From NCBI GenBank assembly GCA_037043015.1, contig CM073325.1, positions 19,819,001 through 19,883,000 of the forward strand: DNA of 64,000 nt, written 5' to 3'. The translations under genes and the position numbers were made by a program. The stretch comes from Bryum argenteum. Its lineage: Eukaryota > Streptophyta > Bryopsida > Bryales > Bryaceae. The stretch's first letter is position 1. Each line of letters opens with the position of its first letter. Below are positions 34,480 through 46,850 of this stretch, one piece after another. The notes below the pieces were generated by a model, which was not told the origin of the DNA, made no database searches, and worked only from the letters and a program-made list of their open reading frames with translations.

Positions 34480-34940
34480 CCCCTTTCACAAATCTTTGCT
34501 TACTGGATGCTTCTTATAAACCTCCTTGCCCGCCTACTCGTTGTTTCTTGAAAGCCTCTTCTCCGCCTACTTACTTCTCTTCTCTGCCTACATGCTTCTC
34601 TTGAAAGCCTCCTCCGCCTTCTTATCGTTGCTTGAAAGACCTCCCGTCTCCGCGTACTCTCACCTTCTATAAAACCCCTTCTTGCGCTAAAGCCATGTTT
34701 TTAAAACCTCCCCCTCTCCGCTACTCATTGTCTCCTAAAAAACTACCTTTCTTTGCCTACTCAACGCCTCTAGAAAACCTACCTTCTTTGCATTCTTGCT
34801 ATCTCTTGAACAGTCTCCTTTCAAGCCTACTCACTCTCTCCAACAAACCTCTAGAAAAACCTCCTCCCTCTCAATGGTTGTCTCTTACAAAACTCCCTTC
34901 TCTACCTACCCCTGTCTCTTGAAAAGCCTGCGTTTACGTC
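34480..34940 (+). repeat. Degenerate pyrimidine-rich tandem repeat
   Basis: Units of roughly 35-40 bp with the pattern 'ctccgcctactc...tctcttgaaa(g/a)cctc' recur about ten times with much drift. The strand is strongly biased to C and T. The frame through it (34632-34922) is a by-product of the repeat. Confidence 0.55.
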
Positions 34941-35046
34941 ACCTTCACATTAGGTCTGGCCAGCGACTATGTTATTTTTGATAAGAAATGTTATAATAGA
35001 CTTCAAAAGGAGTGGCAAATATTAGTATTTGCATGGTGTACATGCA

Positions 35047-35299
35047 CACTATTAGAAAAAAGAGGGGTTTGCAATGTTACAAACGTTGCTTTTGTGTAAA
35101 TGTTGCTCAAGTCTAACGACGTTTTGGAAATTGTTTGAGCAACGTTCTTAAAGAAATAAGCAACATTTTCAAAAAAATAATCAACGTTCTCAAAAAAATA
35201 AGCAACATTTTCAAAAAAAGAAACGCTCTCAAAAAGAAGCAACGTTCTCAACAACATTTGGAAAGAAAACGTTGCAAACCCGCTCAAATTGTTGTAGTG
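35047..35299. mobile_element. CACTA-type foldback MITE (253 bp)
   Basis: The left end CACTATTAGAAAA and right end TTGTTGTAGTG resemble CACTA (En/Spm) termini. The sequence after the left end, 'ggggtttgcaatgttac', matches the element at 54367 ('agggtttgcaatgttac'). Much of the interior is a degenerate array of 'aacgttctcaaaaaaataagc'-like units and folds back on itself. The 3-bp flanks differ (GCA / ATC), so no target duplication remains. Confidence 0.65.
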
Positions 35300-35917
35300 A
35301 TCTTTGAGTCAACACGCACCCTTACTGCTACAATTTCAAAATATCAACCTATTTGATAAGAATTCAAACCTTTAGTTCTATGAAACGATCTTTCATAGCT
35401 ATGTCCTTTCACAAAAATTGAATTAGTAACCACAACCAATCTACATCCTCTATCTCCAATTTTGCACAAGTTTTAGAGACCCTCTTCCTCCAAATGGCTA
35501 AATAACAATTATACCTTCCTCCATCATTATGTTTTCCTTAAGACAAACTACAACACTCCAATCGGAACCTATGAACGAAGTTAGCATGGGTCTTGGACCA
35601 TGCAGTGAGGTTTCAAAACAGCCACAAAGAAATGTACTCATCCTCAGGATGATAGTCCGCATTGTTGTCGTTTTTGGTTGCAGTGATTGCTTAATGTAGA
35701 ATCTCAGCCTCCAAAAACTCATTATACTAGAGTAATATCGTACTTTGTTATTGTGTCAGACTTTGTTATTGCTGGAATCATGAGAAACTGAAGCAAAGGT
35801 CTTAGGTCCTAGAAAGCTGCTTGGTATTGCTGCTTCCGGTTTGAGAAGGGTTGCTCAATTATTGGTGCGTATTTTTAGTACGGCAATATAGTTTGAAGTT
35901 AGCAAAGTAAGTAATTT

Positions 35918-36300
35918 TTAACCCATAAACGTCCCTAGTGTTGAAAAATGACGTTTTGGATGAAAGGCAATAAACTTTGAAGAGCCATAACTCCCTCATT
36001 TGGATTTTGACAAATTATTGCAAACATGGAGGACACCATGTAAACATTTAACTTCTTATAATGATCAAACATACGTATGTTTAGGTGCAATTCACAACTC
36101 CCTATGCTACCTTTTGAGTACATAAGTGACCCATTGCATCCATGCTAAGTTGCTAACTATCAAACACCATGATCATTTCCCAATTGATGAAATAATAAAA
36201 TAAAATAAAATAGATATGGTATTATGAGCTCTCAATATAGACAAATATTCATACTGCTTTAAACTCTTCTAAATGGTTATGTCACTTGTGGCCATTCTTA
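35918..36300 (+). mobile_element. Left part of a TTAA-type element (E6)
   Basis: It begins TTAACCCATAAACGTCCCTAG and continues with 'gttttggatgaaagg' and 'gaagagccataactccctca', like E9 at 59161 and, inverted, the right end of E1. No matching right end was found before the LEA5 upstream region, so the copy is truncated. Confidence 0.5.
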
Positions 36301-36815
36301 CTTCATTCATTTCCAAATATATAATGTGTGCAACCCTTCCAAACTCGTTTGGACCTCATTGCATTCATGTGAAAGACAAGCTGAAAGCTATAAATGTTTG
36401 TATGAGAGGGTACACCATTTCTTTTTAATTCTTTGGTTTCAACAATGAGAGCAGAGTTCTTCAAACACCATGGCCGCGCACCCCAAAACTCTCCTCCTAA
36501 AAACTGAAAACCCACTTGTTAAAAAAAAAATCGAAGTAAATGCACTTCCATGGATGCGATGAGACCCAGACCCTCCATCGAAAATGGAAGATCGCTTTCT
36601 CTCAATCGATCAATACATTGATTACTTTTAGAAATGGTTAAAATAATAATAAAAATAAAAATGGTAGATCGAGCCACTTTCATGCGGGACGGTTGAAACT
36701 TGAAAGCATTCCAAAGTGGCAACTATGGACGAGCCAGCGGGGCCGCCGACGTGCAATGCCAATCCCACCTCCGCTCAACCCACCGGCGCCATGTGGCCCG
36801 ATATACGACATCCAC
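36301..36815 (+). other. Distal upstream region of LEA5, shared with LEA7
   Basis: This part matches 43500-43985 upstream of LEA7: 'cctccatcgaaaatgg', 'gatgcgatgagacccag', 'gcattcc(a/g)aagtggcaac', 'gagccagcggggccgccgac'. It makes LEA5 and LEA7 the closest pair by upstream sequence. Confidence 0.65.
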
Positions 36816-36827
36816 ATCTCCTCTCGC

Positions 36828-36858
36828 CACCTGTCCCTCACATTCTATGTATATAAAG
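36828..36858 (+). promoter_or_regulatory. LEA5 TATA box; G-box position CACCTG
   Basis: CACCTG (36828-36833) stands at the G-box position and ATGTATATAAAG (36847-36858) is the TATA box. A single ACGTG core remains about 80 bp upstream in 'gccgacgtgcaatg'. Confidence 0.6.
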
Positions 36859-37033
36859 CGGAGGAGTCCCTCAGCTGATCCATCCATCAGGTATTTCAGT
36901 TTACAGCATTTCCAGTATCCCACTTCATTCCGCGCTATTACAGTCTTGATTCGATCTACACTCGTTCACACAGCTTCACTCTCTACGTTCTCAGTGCACG
37001 TTCAGCTTGATCATTCAAGAGTTTATTGCAGAA

Positions 37034-37822
37034 ATGGATTCTCACAACAACCAGAACGCTGCTGCCCAGAAGGCCGAGGAGGCTAAGAACTTTGGCCAGC
37101 AGAAGGCCGGTGAGGCCCAGAGCGCCACCAAGGTACCGTACCTTTACAAACCACTTCTGCACTCTCTGTGATTTTTGCAATACGGGTGTTATTTGAGATT
37201 TGAGTCCCGAATTTGAGAAGGTTCTTGCATTGAACTTTAGGGCTGGCATCAGGGTGACGAGGTTTGCAACATCAAATCAATTTTGATTGTTAATGGATGT
37301 GGGATAACTCAGAAGTGTGCTCGTTGACTGCGATTGAGGACATTGTTGTCTAGCTGCGGAAATGAATCGGTGTGGTGCGATTTGACAACTACCATATCGA
37401 TCTTTCGGTGAATTGGGCTTGTTCTGATTGTAACAAGTTAAATTTCACAGGATGCTGCTGGAGCAACGCAACAGAAGGCTCACGAGGTGGCCGGAGCGGC
37501 TAGCGACAAGGCCAACCAAGCTGGCAATGTGGCTGGGGAGAAGTGGGAGCAGACGAAGCAGGGCGCCTCTGACGCCGCCGGAGCTGCGCAGGACAAGGCC
37601 AATGATGTAACGGGCGCTACCGGCGATAAGGCCAACCAGGCAGGGAGCGTGGCAGGAGAGAAGTGGGAGCAGACGAAGCAAGTGTCGGCGGACGCTGCCC
37701 AAGCGGCGTCCGACAAGGCTGTGGAAGCCAAGGATGCCGGGGCTGGATTGGTGCAACAGGCAACGGATGCACTTGGCAATGCATACCAGAGTGTGAAGGA
37801 TGCTGTGACCCCGAAGCAGTAG
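37034..37822 (+). CDS. LEA5, group 3 LEA protein (156 aa, two exons)
   Basis: Exons are 37034-37132 and 37451-37822, with a 318-bp phase-0 intron. The N-terminus is MDSHNNQNAAAQKAEEAK, unusual in having Asp at position 2 and Asn at position 8 where sisters have Ala and Asp. Exon 2 has two 40-residue blocks (VAGAASDKANQ... and VTGATGDKANQ...) and the shared end AVTPKQ, stop TAG. The frame is intact and the protein wholly hydrophilic. It is a group 3 LEA with a presumed desiccation-protective role. The next copy, LEA6, lies tail to tail 3.7 kb away. Confidence 0.92.
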
Positions 37823-38500
37823 ATAGAGTGTGTTGGGGAGCGTGTTTGTAGAGGAGAGGACGGTTGTATAGAGCTTCCTTGAAAACTGTGCATATTGTGG
37901 AAGGTTGTCAATGGCCAATTCATTGAACAGAAATGAAAATGCAAATATCATTTGATCCGAGCTGAATTTTTCGAGAACTGTAAACATATTCGACAGTCTA
38001 AGTCGAGTTAATTCTACGGTTGTCGTGCTCATCGGTGAAGGCGGTTGGCTGAGGACGAATTATCTTCACGAGATCGTTCTCATTCATAGGTACATATCGA
38101 TCGAACGAGTTTACATCGGTTGAAATTTCATTCATTTAATGGCGAGGGAAATGCCCGTGAGGCATTGAACGTATTGATATCCTCCATTGCCGCGAAAGAT
38201 TGCTGTTTGAATGTATTCGACGTAATATCAAAGCATCATGCGGAGTGAAATCAGATTCAATGTCCCATGCGACACGATTCACTTTGTCTGGTCATTCTTC
38301 TTTTGGGAGACAATGCACGATATCCTTTGAATGGAGTCTGCAGGGAAGGAGACAATTCTGCTTGAAGTGGGCCTGTGCAAGTCATGGTGATCAGAAATTG
38401 GGATGAGATTGAATCTCGGTGGAGAGGTTTCGTTGCATTTACCCGTTGTCGGAGTGTGTTGTGGAATAAACTCCACGTCAGGAGCATGAGAAGGGTTGGG
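37823..38500 (+). other. LEA5 3' UTR and conserved flank
   Basis: It has the same blocks as other copies: 'gaggacggttgtatagagc', 'gttgtcaatggccaattc', 'ggcggttggctgagg', 'gccgcgaaagatt', 'gtggagaggttt'. Confidence 0.7.
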
Positions 38501-39640
38501 CTTTTCCAATTGTAAAGTAAATGTGATCACGTACGAAGTCTTTCTTAGTTCCTGAATGCACATGGTTGTGAGGGTGGCATGAATGGAAAGTTCATTTTGA
38601 GTTGTAATACTCATGAAGGGATTACTAACCCTTTCAAAACTTAGTCCTTTCCTAGTTTCTACCTTGTCATTAGTGCTTAACCGACAAAGGTGACAACACT
38701 TTAACAATCATACATGGCATGCATGTGATAGTATTTCAAATGAACATTTTTGTTAATATGAAAGCTATTATCACAAGATGCTACACTCAATAGGTAGATT
38801 AGTGTTAGATTTTTATAAAATTTGGAAATGCTATAAGTTTTTACTTCTGGTACAAAAAAATTACCAAGAGTATTGACTCCAATACTTTGGAAGGATCCAC
38901 ATCTTGACAGATGTAGAAGGTAAAAAGATTGACCAACAGTAAAAACTTATAACATGTTTATATAAATTATTGTATCTAACACTAATCTACCTATTTAGTG
39001 TAGTCAATTTGATTCTGAAATTGTGTGATATATGACAAGTGAGGGTCAAATGTTTTTACTTATGTTTGTTAAAATTGGTACAAGGGTTAGAGATTGATTC
39101 CATAATAATCTCATGGGGGTAGAAAAAGAATCGTGCCTTAAGAAGTTGACCGGACCGTGGGACCTTGGTGGGCAAGCTAAGTAATTGTCACATCTTGTAA
39201 TGGAAGTGAGAGATCTCTGAACTTGCACTTTTATCATAATTGTTGACTCTAGTGCTTATTCTAATCTTTTGTGGCAATAATGCAAACTCAACAAGTTTCA
39301 TTCATACTGTAAGCAACACCTCTTACCTAAAAATTCAATAAGAACAACACTTCATCTAAGTGAAGGCTTACTCCTTAATATATACAACATATAGCAAATT
39401 TATCATACTAAAACCTTATGATCATATATACCTTATAAAGAACACGTAGGTGATATAGCCAAAATATGCAATGTTTGAAGAATTAGTACCTTTGAGCTAT
39501 TGGGCCCAAGTATAAGGCATACTAGTATCATATAAATGTAAGTTTTATATGATTGATGAATGGTTTCAATTGACTTCATGGTAAGTGACTGGATAAATGA
39601 CATGCTACAACTTTGAATGCAAATGACTAAACCATTTTTT
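38501..39640. other. Distal LEA-unit spacer
   Basis: Homologous in patches to 28100-29000 (the LEA3 unit). A short inverted pair around 38805-38840 and 38970-39000 ('gtgttagat' / 'atctaacac', with 'actaatctacctat' and 'ataggtagattagt') brackets about 170 bp and may be another small foldback. Confidence 0.45.
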
Positions 39641-39643
39641 TAG

Positions 39644-39969
39644 GATGTGGAGGTGTAGCGCGAGTTCGGTCACTTCTCAACTCGCATGAATTCGTAGACA
39701 CGGCCACGTTGAACATGCTCACAAATTCCTCATCAATTCAATTCAGTCCTAATCAGAGGATTGAAGATTTGAGTGCCAAGCCCGTCGCCCACTTGGAAAC
39801 TTGCGGTGAAGAGGTGCACCTCCATCCGAAAATTTTGCTACAGCAAAAAGGTGCATCCGCGTCAAGGAATTACTTGCATGAGTTAAAGGACGATAAAAGG
39901 AAAAACACAAAATTCCGATTGTCCTCAGATGACACTTTACACGCAGTAAACAACATATTTGCGACTTAA
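39644..39969 (+). pseudogene. Orphan exon-like open frame (about 108 aa)
   Basis: After a clear acceptor (pyrimidine tract then TTAG|GATG) the frame runs CGGVARVRSLLNSHEF, then VDTATLNMLTN, to a C-terminal LSSDDTLHAVNNIFAT and a TAA stop at 39967-39969. Composition is that of a real soluble protein (ETCGEEVHLHPK, KDDKRKNTKF). I see no upstream exon and no family match, so it is probably a captured or leftover terminal exon. Confidence 0.4.
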
Positions 39970-39999
39970 GTTACAAGTGTTCACACTTCTTAAAATGTT

Positions 40000-40113
40000 C
40001 TTTCAAGACCACCAGTAAGGACTAGTGTGTGATTGATATAAGGTTATTCCGTAGTGCTTTCAAGACCACCAGTAAGGACTAGTGTGTGATTGATATAAGG
40101 TCATTCCGTAGTG
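40000..40113. repeat. Tandem duplication, 57-bp unit x 2
   Basis: The two units start at 40000 and 40057 with 'ctttcaagaccaccagtaag' and end 'attccgtagtg'. They differ by one base ('aaggtta' against 'aaggtca'). Confidence 0.9.
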
Positions 40114-40429
40114 CGGTCATGAACAAAAGTTTGTTGACTCATCGTTTAAATGTATGGTTGAAGAGAACCTAAACCAAAGGAATTCAATGAAACCATGAAG
40201 TGAAGTTGGAAAATCTTTTTGAGTCTCACTTATACAAAGTGTTTATTTAATTTAAGTGACAAGATAATGTATATATGCTTACAAGTTATAACAATAAATT
40301 GTGGAACTACAAAGGTGTCTTAAGGTGAACCCTATGTGAATTTCTACCCTCTTACAAGAACCTAAGAAACAATGGTGACACCCTTAAACATGAGTGTATT
40401 AAATCGGGAGAAGAAAATATTCACAATCA

Positions 40430-40870
40430 AAGTTTGAAAACACTATTTGATCAAAGTTTTATACACTATTTGATCAAAGTTTGATACAGTATTTGAGATC
40501 TGCACAAAATTGCCCAACGTGCGGTTATCCTCATTTAAAAATGGACTATTTGGCCATCAAAATACTAGTTACCCTTTGGACGATATGGGAAGAAAACCTA
40601 TTCTTCAACTTTGATCACTTACTAAATCACAATTGGTAAAGAATCTGAATATGACATTTGATATACATGTACACAATCATACAAATTATGTAATAGATCA
40701 TACGGTAATAGACCTAAAATTTTAATAAATTTTGAGTACTTTCACCTTGCATCAACAATGGATAGTTTTTGCCTCCTTTAGGCTAAGCCTTTTAGCAATT
40801 TTCAAATCTCTCACTTTTTTTGGCTAATGCAATTTTGGCTAAAGATAACCCTGCCAAAGACATTGGGGGG
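40430..40870 (+). mobile_element. Fragment related to TTAA element E2
   Basis: It shares the order 'caaagtttgaaaacact', 'gcccaac(g)tg(c)gg', 'ctcatttaaaaatgg' and 'aatttgaat...acacaatc' with 4480-5100. No terminal repeat or TTAA is visible, so this is a degraded internal part. Confidence 0.45.
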
Positions 40871-41169
40871 TTACGTATGGGAAAAGTAAGTAGAAGAGTG
40901 GCTCAAGTAAAATATATATTTGTGCACTCTTTTATAAAATATTGTGAACTTTCCACAAAACTGACAAAGTGAATCGTGTATCATGGGATAGCCATATCAA
41001 AAAGTCACTCTCATACTATTTGAGTGTCACATCTTGCCATTGTCATAGCTCTCATGAAACTTATCTCCAAGAAACAACAAACTCCCTCCATCAACGCACA
41101 ACTTTCACACAAAAAGTACTCTGCTACGTTATTCAGAAACCAAAAGAGACTTCGTCCTTGATCACAACT

Positions 41170-41493
41170 ATTTTTTAATTAGATTCTGAAAGTTCAAAAT
41201 TACAATCCTGTGAAGATTATCCCGTGAATCAATATCATCTCGTGAAGATAACTCGTCCTAAGCCAACCGCCTCCGCTTATGAACATGACAACCTTAAAAA
41301 TAACGCAACTCAATCTGTCGGATCAATTTTCTGTTCACGAAAAAATCAGCTCGGATCAGATCATATGATCTTAGCATTTCCATTCGTATTCAATGAAATG
41401 GCTATTGACAACCTTCCACAATATTCACAGTTTTCAAGGAAGCTCTATACAACCGTCCTCTCCTCTACAAACACGCTCCCCAACACACTCTAT
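41170..41493 (-). other. LEA6 3' UTR and conserved flank
   Basis: Read on the minus strand, it has 'gaggacggttgtatagag', 'gttgtcaatagccatttc', 'ggcggttggcttagg'. Farther out (40960-41160) it continues into the distal unit spacer, inverted relative to 27960-28060. Confidence 0.65.
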
Positions 41494-42281
41494 TTACTGC
41501 TTCGGGGTCACAGCATCCTTCACACTCTGGTATGCATTGCCAAGGGCATCCGTTGCCTGTTGCACCAATCCAGCCCCGGCATCCTTAGCTTCCACAGCCT
41601 TGTCGGAGGCCGCTTGCGCAGCGTCTGCCGACACTTGCTTCGTCTGCTCCCACTTCTCTCCTGCCACGCTCCCTGCCTGGTTGGCCTTATCGCCGGTAGC
41701 GCCCGCTACATCATTGGCCTTGTCCTGCGCAGCTCCGGCGGCGTCCGAAGCGCCCTGCTTCGTCTGCTCCCACTTCTCCCCGGCCACATTGCCAGCTTGG
41801 TTGGCCTTGTCGCCGGCCGCTCCGGCCACCTCGTGAGCCTTCTGTTGCGTTGCTCCAGCAGCATCCTGTGAAATTTAACTTGTTACAATCAGAACAAGCC
41901 TAATTCACCGAAAGATCCATATGGTGCTTGTCAGATCGCACCACACCGATCCATTTCCGCAGCTAGACAACAATCGCCTTAGTCGCAGTCAACGAGCACA
42001 CTTCTGACTTGTCCCACATCCATCAACAAGCAAAATTGATTTGATGTTGCAAACCCCGTCACCCTGATGCCAGCCCTAAAGTTCAATGCAAGACCTTCTC
42101 AAAATCGGGACTCAAATCTCAGACGACACCCGCATTGCAAGATTGCAGAGCAGTGCGGAAGTGGTTTGTGAAGATGTAGTACCTTGGTGGCGCTCTGGGC
42201 CTCACTGGCCTTCTGCTGGCCAAAGTTCTTGGCCTCCTCGGCCTTCTGGGCAGCAGCGTCCTGGTTGCTGTGAGATGCCAT
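41494..42281 (-). CDS. LEA6, group 3 LEA protein (156 aa, two exons)
   Basis: Exons are 42183-42281 and 41494-41865 on the minus strand, with a 317-bp phase-0 intron. The N-terminus is MASHSNQDAAAQKAEEAKNF, with KASEAQSATK at the end of exon 1. Exon 2 has two full blocks (VAGAAGDKANQ... and VAGATGDKANQ...SADAAQAASDKA) and the end AVTPKQ, stop TAA. It is the only minus-strand copy in the right half, tail to tail with LEA5 and head to head with LEA7 (ATG to ATG about 1.9 kb). Function as for the family. Confidence 0.92.
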
Positions 42282-42470
42282 TTCTGCAGTAATCCGCTGA
42301 AAGAGAAAGCTGAAGTCCGCAAGAAAGCTGTGAGGAAAAGACTGAAGCTGTGTTTACGAGTATTGCTCGAAACAAGTCTGGAAACCAGCGGAAGATTGGT
42401 AGGGTACTGTAGATGCTGAAAACTGAAACAATTGAAACTGATGGATGATCAGCAGAGGGACTTCTTCACT

Positions 42471-42499
42471 TCTTATACATCAAATGTGAGGGACAGGTG
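42471..42499 (-). promoter_or_regulatory. LEA6 TATA box; G-box position CACCTG
   Basis: On the minus strand ATGTATAAGA (42471-42480) is the TATA box, with CACCTG (42494-42499) upstream. The conserved 'cacacgagccagcggggcc' block lies another 80-100 bp upstream. Confidence 0.6.
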
Positions 42500-42663
42500 G
42501 CGAGAGGAGATGTGGATGTGATGTATCCGACCACTTGGCGCCGGTGGGTTGGGCGGAGGTGGGATTGGCATTGCGCGTCGGCGGCCCCGCTGGCTCGTGT
42601 GTGTATCGTTGCCACTTCGGAATGCTTCGGAGGGGTTGCACATATACATCCATTTTTGGTAAA

Positions 42664-43440
42664 AATGATGAGATTTTTAGGTCTGTTACCGTAAGATTTA
42701 GTACTTAATTTGTACGTGTATATGTATATCAAATCTCATATTCAAATTCTTTACTGATTGTGAGTTCGTATTGATCAAAGTTGAAGAAAAAGTTTTTTTT
42801 TTCCTTATCGTCGAAAGGGTAACTGTCTAGTTCAAAGAGGGCCAAAAAGACCACTTTTGGTAGAGATTTTGACTTGTGGCTCTTTACATCCTTGTTTCTA
42901 CATAAGGTAGGGACGTGCCTATGCCATATTTACTCTCATGCAACCTAGAGGACCTAAAGAGACGCTTGATTGTTCACATGTATGTTAAAAATTCAACTAC
43001 AAAGGCTGTATGCATCATTTAACTAAATATGGACTTTGGGCTTATTTATGAACTTTGAAACATAGGGAGATCCCTCCATCCATGACCTTAAAATCTTCAT
43101 ATTTGAAGAGTAACTTCATAGAACCTAGATTCTAGAAATCATTTTGCAACTATTGTTCTTAATTGTAAACCATGGAGTGTCCATACTTAGTTAAATATGT
43201 CATCTGTTCTTTGACAATAAGAATGGCATGTGAAATAAATTTGGATTGGTAATTCAAACAGTGAGATCATGCCTTACTTTCTTTTCTACATGTGAAAAGA
43301 ACAAAATTTGATAAAAAGTAAAACCTCAATTTTATGGTGAAATTTTGAAGTTTTTACGATTAAATTGATTTGGGGCCGATTTGACGGTAAATGAGCACAT
43401 ACCGTATAGTGTATAAAATTTACTCGAATATAGTTTTCTG
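42664..43440 (-). mobile_element. Inverted fragment related to TTAA element E2
   Basis: In reverse complement it follows 4450-5100: 'gtgctcatttaccgtcaaat', 'aaattttgttcttttcacatg', 'ggcatgatctcac', 'cataggcacgtcc' and 'cacaatcagtaaagaatttg'. Clear terminal repeats are missing. It fills most of the gap between the LEA6 and LEA7 upstream regions. Confidence 0.5.
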
Positions 43441-44004
43441 ATTTCGATCGTGAATATCTCCTTCATTTATTTCAAAATATATGTTTATCAAAAAAGGATG
43501 TACTTGTGCAGCCCTTCCAAAATGACTAGGGTCTCATTGCATTCATTTAAAAGAAAAGCTGAAAGCTCAAAATGTTTGTTTGGAAGGGTGAACCATTTCT
43601 TTTCAAATCTTTTATTTCAATAATGAGACAAGAGTACTTTAATTACTACGGCCGCGCACCCCAAACCCCCACTCCCAAAAACTGAAACCCACTTTTGAGA
43701 TTTGAAATTTGTTATTCCAGAGTAAAGGCACTTCCACGGATGCGATGAGACCCAGACCCTCCATCGAAAATGGTAGATCAGTTTCTCTCATTTGATTGAT
43801 ACATTGATTCTTCAAAAATAATTGAAAAATAAACATGGTAGATCAGGCCACTCCCATGAGGGACGGTTGGTTTTGAAAGCATTCCGAAGTGGCAACGATA
43901 CACACACGAGCCAGCGGGGCCGCCGACGCGCAATGCCAATCCCACCTCCGCTCAACCCACCGGCGCCATGTGGCCGGATACATCACATCCACATCTCTCC
44001 TCGC

Positions 44005-44034
44005 CACCTGTCCCTCACATTCCATGTATATAAA
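44005..44034 (+). promoter_or_regulatory. LEA7 TATA box; G-box position CACCTG
   Basis: CACCTG at 44005-44010 and CATGTATATAAA at 44023-44034. The upstream block 'acacacgagccagcggggcc' is nearly identical to LEA5. Confidence 0.6.
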
Positions 44035-44221
44035 GCGGAGGAGTCCCTCCGATTATCATCCATCAGTTTCAGTATTTCAGTTTTCAGCATCAACAGTTCC
44101 CTATCAATCTTCCGCTAGTTTCCAGACTTGTTCCGAGCAATACTCGTAAACACAGCTTCCGTCTTTTCCTCACAAGCTTACTTACGGACTCAGCCTTCTC
44201 TTCCAGCAGAATATTGCAGAA

Positions 44222-45014
44222 ATGGCATCTCACAACAACCAGGACGCTGCTGCCCAGAAGGCCGAGGAGGCCAAGAACTTTGGCCAGCAGAAGGCCGCTG
44301 AGGCCCAGAGCGCCACCAAGGTATTGTATCTTCACGAACCACTTCTGCAATGCTCTGTGATCTTGCAATACGGGTGTTATCTGAGATTTGAGTCCCGATT
44401 TTGAGAAGGATCTTGCATTGAACTTTAGGGCTGGCATCAGGGTGACAGAGGCTTTACAACATCAATTTAAGTTTGCTTGTAAATGGATGTGGGATAAGTC
44501 AGAAGTGTGCTCGTTGACTGCGATTGAGGACATTGTTGTCTAGCTGCGGAAATGGATCGGTGTGGTGCGATTTGACAACTACCATATCGATCTTTCGGTA
44601 AATTGGGCTTGTTTCGATTGTAACGAGTATTAAATTTCACAGGATGCTGCTGGAGCAACGCAACAGAAGGCTCACGAGGTGGCCGGAGCGGCTAGCGACA
44701 AGGCCAACGAAGCTGGCAATGTGGCTGGGGAGAAGTGGGAGCAGACGAAGCAGGGCGCTTCTGACGCCGCCGGAGCTGCGCAGGACAAGGCCAATGATGT
44801 AGCTGGCGCTGCCGGCGGCAAGGCCAATCAGGCAGGGGGCGTGGCAGGAGAGAAGTGGGAGCAGACGAAGCAACTGTCGGCAGACGCTGCTCAAGCGGCG
44901 TCCGACAAGGCTGTGGAAGCCAAGGATGCCGGGGCTGGATTGGTGCAGCAGGCAACGGATGCACTTGGCAATGCATATCAGAGTGTGAAGGATGCTGTGA
45001 CCCCCAAGCAGTAG
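44222..45014 (+). CDS. LEA7, group 3 LEA protein (156 aa, two exons)
   Basis: Exons are 44222-44320 and 44643-45014, with the longest intron (322 bp), phase 0. Exon 1 reads MASHNNQDAAAQKAEEAKNF then GQQKAAEAQSATK. Exon 2 has blocks VAGAASDKANEAGNVAGEKW and VAGAAGGKANQAGGVAGEKW, so a Gly replaces the usual Asp in the second block, and QLSADAAQ replaces QVS. The end is AVTPKQ, stop TAG. The frame is intact. It is a group 3 LEA by repeat pattern; head to head with LEA6 and upstream of LEA8 on the same strand. Confidence 0.92.
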
Positions 45015-46850
45015 TATGTTAGCATATCGGCAGCGTGATGTATAGGAGAGGATGGTGTATAGGGGTTCTTGAATACTGTGAATATTGTGGAGGGTTGTCG
45101 ATGGCCAATTCATCGAACAGCTATTAGAATGCAATATTTTAATCTAAGCTTATTTCTTTATCAACGAAATAGCAGTCATCTTGAGTCGATGGCATGAATG
45201 TTCTGTTCATCTGCAAAGGCGGTTTGCTTGTGACTGATCGTGAGCTCTATGTCTTCGTAATTTCCAGGTATACCCGATGACGTGTTTTAACGAAGACAGC
45301 CGTCGCACAATAGCCGTAGAAATTGCTAACATTTGAGCCAGTGAAACTAGTGACACTCTGTGGAGTTGAGAAAGATTCCAGTTGTTTGCTTCATACTTAA
45401 AACTAAAGTCTAATCTGGAGTACAATTCACATTTATCGTTTTATGCTAGGCCCGGTTCAATTGGCCGTATCATTCTTGAGTGACAGGTTTGAGAAATGCG
45501 GCGAAAGGAGTATGCACGTTCAGCACGGAAGAGGAGGTTAAGATTGAAATGAGTTTGTCTACAAGTTTTGCTGATCAGGAGAAGAGAAAATCGTAGTGGG
45601 GTATCACTGCAGTGGAAAGGAGTATGTACAGGTTGGGGCTTTTCAAAACTCACAGCATTGTACTGTATTCTGTGACATTCAATTTAATTATCATATGATG
45701 TTTGGGCTCAAAGATGAAATTTCTCTTGGCTTACCAACGCACTCAGTCAGGAGTTTGTATGTGAGAGTTGTGCCTTGCTGAAGGTAGTCTTGTATGGGTT
45801 GAATCACATGAGAGATGTGACATTCCCACAAAGAAATTCTTACGCACATTCTATTGAGGCTTCCACAAACAAAATTCATATATCGAGACTTTCTTCAAAT
45901 AAAGTAATATATTGAGGGTCTCAGAAATAATCTATGAAACAAACTGATCAAAAAATGTGAGTATTATGGAAACAAATTGTACTTGAGTCATTGTACACGA
46001 TATTTCACATAATGTCCTGAGAAGTAGATGCTACTCTGAGAGACTCTCACAACCTTGACACCACTAATTGTGTATGAGACTAAAACTAAGTTCCATCCTC
46101 CTGGAGTACGGTTGAAAACATCATCAAGAAGATTCGGAATTGATGTTGATGTTTGGTCTTCCTCAATGAAAGTTGATTAGACGTTTACATTTAATAACAT
46201 TGACATTAAAAATATTTTCTTGCTCAATGTTTGCTCGATAAATCTCATGTTGTTGTAGAATAATAAGACAACATCTTCTTATATAGTGCAAAATAATATT
46301 TCTTGATACTATACAACAAACTTTAACTTTAGATTTTCACAATATGTGTAACAAAGCTAGATTGAGACATGAGTCGTAAGTGATGACACTTCTGAAATGG
46401 CCTATCAAGATCAAAAGTAGGGTATTATATTAGTACTTAGATTAATCATAGTGAAAGGTTATTTTTAGAGTTATAACCTAAAAACCTTATCAAACAATGT
46501 GCTAGTCATGTCCTTTTTTGGAAATCATTTATAAGAGAGGTCCAATATTATTTTAATAATCTATTATTAAAAGTAGGTAGTTTGTTTTGATTTGGAGGTG
46601 ACATCATGATCTGAGGAACTGTCGTAATATTAGGGCGTATGAGGTGTCACTGAAAGGAGATTTTTTACTGAGTTGTGAAAAACAATCAAATCACAAATTG
46701 GGTCGACGGTACTAAGATGTTGAATTTCAAAGTACTTATGACCTTATAAATATTGGAAATTATTTGTATGAGTGTGGCACTACTACATCCTGCAGTACTG
46801 CATCTTAAAACCGTACATGGATGTACATTTGTGCATCACCTTAGATCTTA
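45015..46850. other. LEA7 3' flank and AT-rich spacer
   Basis: The first 200 bp keep a diverged 3' UTR ('gttgtcgatggccaattc'). A short match to other flanks continues to about 45250. The rest, to 46850, holds no gene I can support. Confidence 0.5.

Noticed and set aside
34632..34922. Pro/Leu/Ser-rich protein.
   Set aside because: It is the translation of a drifting pyrimidine-rich tandem repeat.
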